Shown piece by piece: positions 10,859 through 22,800 of a stretch of 64,000 nt of DNA. Under the pieces are notes generated by a model, which worked only from the letters and a program-made list of their open reading frames with translations, was not told where the DNA came from and made no database searches. The translations under genes and the position numbers were made by a program. The DNA is from Monocercomonoides exilis (taxonomy: Eukaryota > Preaxostyla > Oxymonadida > Polymastigidae): positions 482,501 to 546,500 of the forward strand of contig LSRY02000030.1 of NCBI GenBank assembly GCA_001643675.2. Direction: 5' to 3'. Every line of letters begins with the position of its first letter. Position 1 is the stretch's first letter.

Positions 10859-13800
10859 TTATTGGAAAAATGAAATTCTGATCTCTTTTTCCTCTGATCT
10901 TGCTTTTGCTGATTGATCTTCTTCTGCTTCTGTTTCTGTGACTGTGCTGCGTCCTTGTTGTCTTTGCCTGTCCCCATCCACATTCCCATCTCCAGCTTCT
11001 CCACATTCATATTCCCCTTCTTTCGTTCCATAAATCTCAATTGCATCTGAAATCGTCACCATTTTCGATTCCAACGGAAACAACTCAAACAACCCTTTTT
11101 TCACATCTGCCAGTGTGATTCGCGAGCTTGGGGAGTGAGATATCATCGTTTTCGTAATCCTTTCCAACCGGCTTCTTCTTATCATCTCCATGTTTGGCCT
11201 CTCCCCATTCACGATCTTCTGCCCAGCCACTTCCCCTTCATACTCCCCAAACGGGATTTGAAGAGTCAAGCACTCCCACAGCATCATCCCAATCGAGAAT
11301 ACCACTGATTCTTTTGTTGCTCCCATCTTCTTGTTCATCAGCAGCTCTGGTGCCTTCCACCTCAAACACTCTTTTCTGTTGTATTCATCATCCTCAAATG
11401 CCGATGAGGGAAGGGAGTCACTGTCATCATCATTGTCACTGGCAGATGTCACAACGGTCGATGATGAAATGGATGATGAGTCTGAATCATCATCAGATGA
11501 GAAGTCAGAGTGCATAACAATGCAAATGATCATGTGCTCAGAAAATAGAACAATATGAGGACTCAGAGTGGAAAGAGAAGATAATCCATTTTCCATTTCA
11601 TCAAAGGAGTGAAGCGCTAGATTAGCCACCCAGAACAGGATCTGTGCGGCTGTTTGCTCCCTCTCCTGAAGAGTGCCTATCGCCATCTCTTTTGTCTTAT
11701 TCAGCCCGTGAAGCAACATGAACAGAGAATCTCTCAAGTCCACAATCAGCTTCTCATGAGGAGACGAACAGGCCATTGCATCCACCAGATTAGACATCGA
11801 AGATGTGGTTGGACACATACTCTCCGATCGAACAAATGTTGAATCTGAATCAGTTGTTGAAGTTGATGAAATTGATGGTGATGGTGTTCTCTTTCTTGTT
11901 TCCTCTTCTTCTTCTTTCTCATCCACTTTCTCCAGCATCCATTGTGGGATCTTGTCTGAGTCTCTTCCTAGGATGTATTCGGTTGAGCCACTCTCAGATA
12001 GAAGATGCTCTGATGACTCAGAGTGTTGCATATTCGTATCATAAACCCTCTTTTTTATCCTCTCTTCATTCTTCTTCTCAGCCTCTTTCTCTGCTCTTCT
12101 CCACTGCTCCTCTGGTGACATCTCCATCGTCACCATCTCGAATGCCTTCGGATCCTTTCTCACTGTGTCATTCACAATCTCCTCCAATTCCTTTGTTCTT
12201 CTCTTTTGCTTTCTCCATCGAACAATGAATATCACAGACACAATCAGAACGATCAAAAACAAAACAACAAATATCAGACAAAAAACAGCCCATGATGATT
12301 TCACTTCTTTCTCTCCTTTAACAAGTTTTTCATCTCCTTTTCCAGCACTTTCACTCCTGTTTTTCAAAACAAATGAGGTTGTGAAAGAGGGATATTTGTG
12401 ATTGCCAAACACTATCCTTGCACATACTTCTGTTTCAGCTGACGCATCTGCAACAACAGACAAAGGCACTTTGCCATTCATCTCAGTCTCGTTCACATAG
12501 CCTGACTCTTCAAGCAAATAATGGTCGATAGCTTTCACATCATTAATCAGCGAAACAATATCGAAAGAGAGATTGCATGGAAGCAAAAGCGATCCTTTGA
12601 AAGTCAGCTCAACATAGCTTCCATTCTCTTCTGTTGCCACAAAATCGAGAACTGGAATGAAAAATGATGATGCTCGCTCCTCCATGATTCCTCCAACATT
12701 GCATCCATCATTCAGAATCCACAACGATGTATCTGGCAACATTCCATCTCCCCCTTTCACACTCACAACATTCAACTCCCCATTCCCTTCACAAATCACA
12801 TTCCTCCGTGCTGATGGATATCCTTCAATAGAGGGGTTGTTGAGCACAAACTCACTTTCACTTATCGTCACATCCCCTCCAAATATCGTCATTCCTCCAA
12901 AACAGCCTTTCGAAATCGTTGTGTCTTCAAAAGTTCCTGAACTGTTGCATATATCCACCAATGATCCGTTCCAGTGACAAATCTCTCTTGATGAAGCCAA
13001 TTCGTTGCAATTTGTCATTGCCTGTCCTTCAAAAACACACGAATCAACTGAGATCGATGAAACACCAGAAAATGTTGCAAGCGCCCCCTTTTCGACACTC
13101 GTTCGGCATTCTGAAAACGAACAATTTGCCATGCTGCAAGTGTGAGTGTGTGAGTTCATCATCAAAACAGATCCATTTGACCCTTCCATTGAGATGTTTT
13201 TGATTTCACACAGCGATAAAACAATATTTTCTTGAATGAATTGTCCGCTCTCCGCATATGAGTCATCGCAAAATAAAAGCACATTCCCTCTGCAAACAGT
13301 GTTTTCAATTTCCAACTCTTTTATCAGAACAGAATTTGGCTGATCTCCACTGAAACAAAAGCAACTCTTTGTGTCAACATGATTCAATCGAAGATCACTT
13401 ATGCTCACTTCTGCATTTTCGCACTGACATATTTTCTCACAAATGATGTTCTCCATGATGCAGTGCTCAACTGTGCAATTGCAGTTTGCCAATCTCATCA
13501 CTTCTGAAATTGAACACGATCCAACATCATCATCCAAGTGAAAGATACACGAAGATATCACGATCGAGCCGCTGGACGAGCAGAGAAAAGCGTTGTGGCA
13601 GAATGAGCCTCTGGATGGAAACAAGAACTCCAAATAAGAAAGCTCCACGTGCTCCTTTGTCTGAAGAAGATACTCGCGTGATGCGCTTATTCTCGTGTCA
13701 AAGGATATCTTGGATGTGCTTCTCGAGCGAGATTGAACACTGATCTCATCCAGATCCAGTTCTTTCTCAATAACACCCTCTCCATCGATCACCAACAGCA

Positions 13801-16800
13801 CAATATCCTCAAACACCAGATGATCAAATCCATATCCAATGCTCATGCACGGCTCGCGAGAGCTCCCGCACTGCCGGTCGTTTCTCCCTTTTCCATCCTT
13901 CCCATTCACAAATATGATCGACGATTGATAAACTGTGATGAACGAGATCAGATCCACTGGCTCAGAGTGGAGCAGATCAATCCCATAGATCGCCCCAATC
14001 CTGTTGAAGACCCCCTCCCGCAAATCCATTCGGAACTGGCTTTCGTTGATCTGTTCCGATATGTTCGTGCACTCAACAAAAATGTCCTTCCCTGTCTCTG
14101 CCACATTTCCTTCAAATTTCATCCCCTGGAATAGAAACAAAAGCTTGCCGCTCAGATGCGAACTCAAATACATGCCACCCCCTCGCCCGCTTTCTGTCGA
14201 GCACCCACACTGCATCACCTTCGAATTGCTTATCACAAACAAACCTTCGTTGTTCAGCTCAAAGCACATCACCCCACCTCTTCTTGACTCGCTCGATCGG
14301 CAAAGCTCGAAAACGCTGTTGTTTGCTTTCATCAACACCTCGCAGTTATCCCCACTTTCCAGCACGCTTGATCCCATCCCGCTTCTTGTTATTGACCCAA
14401 ACACACTTCCATTCACTTCAATCGTGGAGCCATCTCCATTTTTCATCTCTACCACTTTGTGAACGATCTGAACAACACACCCTTCCACAAGCATGCAGGA
14501 CTTCACTTCAATATCTTTGAGATATGCATTGCTTCCCACTTCAATCATAACAATCGATTGCTTCATTCTCATGCTTTCAATTATCAACTTTTCTGCATCA
14601 ACCACTCCGCTCTTGAGTTGAACAAAACATATTTCTATCTGCTTTTCTGCACTGACAATTGACTTGAGTGAGCAATCACTGAACGAAAGCACTCCATTTT
14701 CGCTCACAATCACTCCTCCAGCCCTGTTCCAGACATCTTCGAAAACTTCCATGTCTATCTTGTTGAAAGAAACATTCCTTTCATTCATCCCCAATATTTC
14801 TTCTCCATCATGATGGTTAACAATCTGCAGCACCGATCGCTTGTGCTCCTCAACAGCATCACACGGAGGCTCAAACACAAAGTTTGAAAAGTCGTATCTG
14901 TTTGCCATTTCTGTCCAACCCTCAATAAAAAGTCTCTTCTGCTTAGACCCTGTTTCGATCTGCCCCATTCCTTTCCACAAAGTCAGACACGGATCTTCTT
15001 CGCTTCCACACCTCATCACATCGTAACCCTTTGAAGATACAAACACCCTTGCATTTCTGAACCCCTCCAAAAAGCGGAAAAGATCCGTGTCGGTGTGCTC
15101 TTTGTCACTTCCACAAAACATCGTTGGCGAATGCTTCACATCATCAAATGAAAACATAAAAGTTGTTGGAGTGACAGTCTTGTTCAAATCAAATGAAGCA
15201 ACAAACAAATCTGAACCAATAAACGCTTCATTCTTTTGTATTGCAACTCCTTCGCAGAAGCCAATTGGTGTGTCAGCCTGCGACTGTGAGCAGTCCACAT
15301 ACAGTCCTCCACCTCTCCCCAAAGTTGTGGAGCAGCTGCAGTTCACAACATTTGTTCTGTTAACATTGAACATTTCTCTGCTCATCAGAACAGCATGCAT
15401 GGCTCCTCCTGTGATGCTCGAAGGCACTTGAATATTTGTCGCATTCAATCCATTCAAACTCACTGACGAATGAAATTCAAATGGAACTCTTGCAAACAAA
15501 TGGATGTCAACTGAGCACCCATCAACAGACACCAGCCCACTTTCAGATCGAATCAGGTTGAACTCCACTGGATTGTTGGTGGAGTTGATGCTTTCAAATA
15601 CGCAGCTCAGCAAGGTCATGCTCCCACTTTCTGGTCTCGACAGTATCAGAGTCTCGATGTTGCTGCTGAAACGCGATGGAACAGCGAGCATTATCCTCTC
15701 GAACCGTGCTTCATCTTCATTCAAGAATATCCATTCATCGTTTGTTTCTGTGATGTTTTCTTTCATCACTACCATTGCATATTGGTCGTCTTGCTTTGAC
15801 TTCACACACAACGATGAAGCGTCAAAATGATTGTCAACCATTGTCGATTCATAAACAACAACATTTCTGTTTCTCTCCAATGCATTCAGATTCCTATATG
15901 CTCGCCAAAAAAAGGCACACGGATGCTCTTCCATTCCACATCCCAGAATGTCCATTCCCTCAGAAGAGATGTGAACAGTGCTCAGTTGAGCTTCCTTCAG
16001 AAGCAGCAAAAGATCAATCGGCTCACCACTGAACAAGTCTGCATCCATCCCCTTCAGATCTGCAATCACACTGCCTGCATCGTCAAAATACTCAAAAATG
16101 AATTTTGATGGAGCAATCGATTCATTCAGACTGTTCGCCATCACAAACATATCTTTCCCCACAAAGGCACCATTTCCCATGAAGTTCAGATCTGAAAACA
16201 CAAAGTCATGATTCGTGTTTCCAACATCCTTCATATACACTGCTCCTCCATAGCCATTCAAAGCATCGACTGAGCACGAATCAAACATTGTTCCATTCAT
16301 CGTCATCTTCCCTTTTCCAATCTCACACCAAATTGCTCCTCCATCTCCATGAAGTTTTGAACAGTTCTCAAATCTGCTTTCACTCACAGAACATATCCCC
16401 CCCACCCCTTTCAAACAAACAATCGAGCCACTGCCCACTTCGCAATTTTCTGCTGCAAAGTGATTCAACGATGCATCTGCATCCTCTCTCACCCATATAA
16501 GCCCCTCTCCATCTGCTGAGATCTCCTTCAATTTCAACGCTTCACAATACAGCTCCCCTCCCTTCATCAGAATCACTCCCTTCTTCCCCCTTTCCACAAC
16601 ATCCTTCACACTCACATTCACCAGTTGCATCTCCCCTCCTTCAGCAATCCCAACCCACATGTCTGTTTCTTTTCCATTCGCCTCTTTCCCCTCCACATTC
16701 GAGTCCCGAATCGTCATCCTTCCCACACTCACAGCCACAAGCGATTGTTCTGTTGCTCTGCCTGGGAGAATAACTCTCAACGAACTCAATGTGAGTGTTG

Positions 16801-19800
16801 TTGTTCCTTTTCCTTTTTTCAGAACAATGCATCCTCCATCTTCAACATCAATCGTGGATATCTCTGCTGCTCCTCGCACAGTGAGCGATGTCCCATTTCG
16901 ATCAATTCTTCCTCCAAGCACTGCTGCCCCAACAACGTGGATCGTGGTCTGGTTGCTCTTCATCTTCAAAAACCCATCATCCACAGTCTTGCACGGATAC
17001 AGTTCTGTTCCACACGTTTTCCTATCATCCCCCGTTGCATCGTCCACAAACATTATCTCCTCACTCGATGCAAACAGATATTTCTTCAGGGTCTCATCTA
17101 CCGCTGGACCATCGCCTCCACTCTTCACCCACACATCTTCATTTCTCATGTCTTCCCTGAACGACGAATCGAATCGCAACGGATCAACAGTCTCCCTTGG
17201 CAATGGGCAGATCAGATAAAGATGCTTCCCCTTCTTTGCCTCGTTCCCTTCAAACTCATCTTTTTTGAATGAGTATTTCACCTCACTTGTTTCCAGCTCA
17301 ACATGCAACCCTCCTCCAAACCCCGTTTCTCCATCCACGCTGTTGTTGCTGATGGTGTTTGAGTCAAACACAACTTCGCCACCCCCTCCAACACTCACAT
17401 AACCAACACCCCCTTTCATATTTGCTGCCTCAATGCTGCATCCTTCAAACGTGCACTTTTCGATCATCGTCTTTTCGCCTTCTTCCACAACCGCAACAAC
17501 AACTCCTCCAAACCCATTTGTCCGCTGAAAGTCACTCATTGTGCTGTTTCCCATCATCATCGTTTTCACCCTTGCAACAGAAACAAGCGAACAGCTCTCA
17601 CATGTCGATGCACTCACTGAACAATTATTCATCTCAAACTTATCTGCACCATCAACTTCAACAACACCTGCTTCGCTTTTCGTTGACACATTCTCCAAGC
17701 TCACATCTCTCATCAACACTCTTGCTTCGATGCTCTCGCTTTTGCGAACAACCATCAAAGGAACAAAGCCAAATTTTATATTCTTCGCTTCAAACCGCTC
17801 AATCCCCAATTGCCCTCCTTTGCACACAAAATAGCTGAACGAACAGTCCAGCCCTGATCCTGAGTTGAGCTCACATGAGCAGTCAACAACATTCAGCGTT
17901 CCTCCATCACACAGCATCAGGCTGCTTCGATTTGATCCCAACGATGCTGGATGCCTGAAAGTGATTTGCCCAATTCCAACTGTTCGCCTCACCTCGATGA
18001 ACCCTTCTTCCTTCTCACCCTCTCCACCAGCCACATTCATCATCGTAGCATTTTCTTCCCCAAATATCTCATAATCCTGTGAGTCAAACAGAAGTTGGTC
18101 TCTGAATGTGAATGTCGACTGCAAAATAATGCTGGCTGCGGATGAGTTGAATTTTGAAGCCCCTGCATATCCTATTGTCTGGCATGGATAGTCCTGATAC
18201 CCACATAACCGATAGTCCACTCCACCTCCTCCCACATAGCACCGCCCAGAAAATTTTCTGAAAAACAACGCCAGAGGAATTGGACACAACGCATTTTCGT
18301 TCTCAAACCCACACAACTCACCCAAATCTGCACTTCCAACCGCCGTATTAAATCCAAAATTCAACGTCTGCACAGTCACTGCTTTGCTCAGATTCCACGC
18401 CTCAACTAATACATTCTTCCCATTTTGCGATGCCGAACACCCAGAGAAGCCCACATTCTCAATCGCGAATGAGCTGAATCCTTCATCCACACTCACACTT
18501 ATCCCTCCTCCAAATCCTCCTCTTCGAGATTGTGCTTCGGCTCGGCAATTTGCTATCTCTGTGATCTCCCCACTCGAATTCCCAACCCCCAACTTCCCAT
18601 CCATTTCCACATGCGCAAATATCCCTCCTCCAAATCCTCCAATGCATCCGCAATGGCTTGCCTTCCCTCCCACAATCATCACCCTGCTCCCTGCCCTCAC
18701 TTTGCATTCAACTGCACTTCCATTTCCATTGTGCTCAGAATAGTTGCTGAATGTGCAGTTCTCCAGCTCAACAGTCTTTGCGCTTTCACATTTCACAACA
18801 CAGCTCAACTTCTCTGCTCGAGCTTCAAATGTGCAACGCTTCATTGACATTGTCACAAACATCGATCCCAGTTTGACAAGCCCATCAGATGATGTGGTTG
18901 ATGTGTTTTGCACAGAAAGGTCCTCCAACAAAGCAATCGCATTCTGCTCGCATATGATGATCTGCGACATGCTGAATCGAACACTCCTGATATCCACACT
19001 CTTCATCTCCACTTGTCCATTCATGCACTTCAACAGCGAATAGCCAACAATTGCTTCTCCTGGCTGTTGGGCAAAATCGCATGAACTCACTCGAAGACAC
19101 CCAGCTGATTCTTGTGATATCAAGGCTATGTGCTGCTTAACACTCCCTCCAACCCTGAATGAGAGCAATGCAATCATTGATTCCACTTCTTCACCTTCTG
19201 CCAACGTGATAACCCCCACAGATGCTGTATCGCCTCCTTTCGCATTCACAATGCTCCTTTCTTCTGTTCCTTTCATTTCAACTCTTCCCTCCTCACACAG
19301 CAGCACATCTTCCAACAATTCATAATCGCCATGAAGCGTCATGCTCTTGGCACTTCCTTCCTGCCGCTGGAGAGATTTCTGAATTGTTTTGCACGGATAT
19401 GCAGCAAACCCACATGGCGCAACATCCAGCCCTGCTGCTGACGAGACGTGAATGGTATCCCCCACATTGAAGATAAAATACAACAGAGAAATCACATTCA
19501 TCTTGTCATTCCCATCATACCCACACATCGAATTCACATCATCAAGAGACATTTCTTTCAAAAAGGGAAGCGTGGCATTCGTTGTGCTGACACCCAGTTT
19601 CTCTGACTCCACAAACAAGTCAGTTCCATATTTCGCACGATTCTTCTGATCTGCTGAAAAGATTGGTCCACTTATCACATAGTCTGTTGTTGGACTTGTC
19701 AGAGAAAAGAAAATCCCTCCACCAAATCCCACTGACTCATCAAATGGGGATGTGCATGAAAGAAATGAGCATGAACTAACTCTCACAACTGAAGGTGGTC

Positions 19801-22800
19801 CAGCAGATATCCACATCCCCCCACCTCCTTTGCCTCCCTCATTCACCTCGCATTCCTCAAAGCTGCAGCAATCAACAATGATCGATGAGGATAGCATCAC
19901 GTTGTTGTGACTTCTCACTCGCAATCCTCCTCCATTTCCTTTCCTCCTGCGAATACCCTTCACTGAGACATTTCTCATTTCCACCCCTTTTCCTTCCTCA
20001 ACTGCTATTCCGCTGTTTTCAATAATCGTCTCTGTTCCAATGCTCGAATCGTTCATCGAGAAGCATGCCCCTTCGCCAACTTCTATCAAATTCCTTTCTC
20101 CACTCACGCTGCACTCCAAGCAAGAAATGCCTTCCACCCGGCAATGAGAATTCTCCCCGCTGACACCAAACATTGCTGCTGAAGCGAATTGAACATTTTT
20201 GATCGAAAAAGAAGAGATGCAAATCACTCCTTTCTTTCCAAACACCACCCCATAGTTCAATTCCCTCCCTTCTTCCTTGGCCTTCACAGAAATGCGTGTC
20301 AGCGTCAACGCACTATCTGCACATATGAACACACTTGTGTGCGAATCTTCACGCTTTGCAACTGCTTCAAACGAAATGTCGCTGAAACTGCATCTCACAC
20401 TCGTTTCAACCAGTCCTTCCCAAGAAGCATCTGCACCAAACCCAATATCGATAAAACGCTCATTCGTCTCGCTTCTGACATCCCATTCATCTGTGTTCAT
20501 TGTCACTGGCTCTGTCCATTCAAATGGAGCGCAGATAACAATTGCCTTCGACATTCCACGATGCCTCGCATTCACCAATTTGCTTATTGTGCTGCATGGA
20601 TATCTCTCAACTCCACATCCTGAGAAATCATGCGCTGTGCCTCCTCCAACATACCCAGGCGACACAACATCGACAAAATACACCCACAAGCACACATCAA
20701 ATTCTCCGTTCCCTCCTTCATATCCCATCAGATCTTCATCGCTCATTCCATCAATGCTGAAGTTAAATGAGGCTTTGCTGACAATCCTCGCAAGCTCTGG
20801 CGCTTCCACAAACACACACTTCCCTTTCCACCCTTCACAGCCCGAAAACTTCATTCCGCCAATCACCATCTGAGTGCTCAGTTTGACTGTTCCTGCACAC
20901 AGCCATCCCCCCTTTCCGTTTTCAGTCGAGCACGCACAATTTGTTGCACTCGAATTCCGAAGCTCGATCCCATTCTCTTCATCAACATCGATCTTGAAGC
21001 ATCCTCCATCATCCCTGCTTCTGCAGTTCTCAACAATGCATCCATCCATCCGAAGCCGTTCTCCTTCACCAAAAATGTGCTCCAACACACTCCCACTTCC
21101 CTGACTCCGCGTGATATTTGCAATCGTCGTATTGCTCATCTGGACATACGATCCAACTGGCACGGTCAGCAGCGAACATTCAGCGAGCTTGAAGAATCTG
21201 ATTTTGCTGTCAGACACAATCAAATGCCCTCCAGCCATCACCACCAGCGGACTCTCAAACTCTCTTCCCAATGACTCGCTTTCAGAATCGATTTCCAAGC
21301 TCGTCAGAATCAATTCTCCTTCATTTTCGCTCACTCTCGCAAGAGACGACTTTGGATCACAGGCAAATGCAATGTGGAGCAACTCCACTGTCAGTGAGCC
21401 ACTTGTCACTTCAAAAAGACTTCGCATCGCATCGATCTGGCTGACTTCAAGAGATGTCGACTCCTCACCTTCCCCTCTCACAACTGCTTTCTTCGAGTTC
21501 ACTGCCACCCCATCAGTTGCAAACAATGTGTGCACACGAGAAAGCATTGTGATTGCGCAGCTCTGAGTCGTCATGCTGTTTTCTATCGCATGCTTCATTG
21601 TCCGGCACACTTCGTTCGAAAAGCATCCGCACAAATCACTGTCTTTCCCGTTCTCTTCCTCCACAATCCTTGAGCTGACCCCATACGGCAGCCATTCATC
21701 ATTCGCATGGCAGCTTGCATTGCAATGAATGAGTTGCGATCCTCCATCAGTGAGTGTGCATGACAACACAAACGGAGATTCATTCACGCATTTTCCATTT
21801 GTATCGTTCAAAAAAACATCTTTTCCGCAGTTCTCTGTTTCGGCTATGTTTTTTGCAAAAAAACAAAAGAAAAATATTTTCGGATCTGTTGTATTATGAT
21901 CTTCAATTTTCATAAATATTCCTCCCCCTTTTGCGCTGTTCCTGGCAGTACAATCAGAGAAAATACAATTTTTCATGAGAAACATTTTTGTGACAGAATT
22001 CAGCAAAGAAATGCCACCTCCACTACTTGTTGCTGAACAACCAACAAAACTGTTGTTGTGGCACATGTATTTTTTGCCATCTTCAGACGCTTCGACACAA
22101 TCTGTACTTCGTTGAATTCCATCATAAACAACTATTCCTCCTCCTACACTTGATGAACAATTATCTATCACTAAATCAGAAAAAGAGTAGCATTGCCGAA
22201 TAGCTCTTGCAAAAACAGCTCCACCGTGTGATGATGACTTGCAATTATTAAATGAACAATTTGAAAAAGCCAAAGATCCAATAGAATATGCAACTATCGC
22301 CCCACCAATGTATGAAGCAGAACAATTACAAAATGTTGAATGAGATATTTTTAATGATGCAATATTATTTCCGTACATAAATACGCAGCTTCCACAAATA
22401 TCTGGTTCATTTCCATGTATTCCAATTTTTCCTTCTGGTATTGGGGTTGTCATATTTGCAAATTCCTCATATGATATGGTTGTGTCAATCGCTTCTGTTC
22501 TGCGCACCCCCTTTGTCATTTCGTTTTTGCATTTTTGATGTGTGTTGTTGAACAACTCAAGCCCAAGTCCTTCCACGCCTGGCGCGATTCCATTTGTGTA
22601 AACACCGCTGACCGTCTCGAAAACGCAAGAATAAATCGTGCTGATACATTGAGGCGCATTTTCATTTGTTTGAACCCCAGTTTCTGCTTGAGTTGTCGAT
22701 ATGTTGCAAAGAATTGAAGACGATAAGCTGATTTGATGAATCGCTGAACAAGCAATAAACGGCCTGCAACGAATAGAAACACTGCAAAATCTTGATTTTG

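Noticed and set aside
16659-17219. Long plus-strand frames antisense to the minus giant gene
   Set aside because: They lie fully inside the giant coding sequence, have biased Ser/His/Pro composition typical of antisense frames and no start or domain logic.
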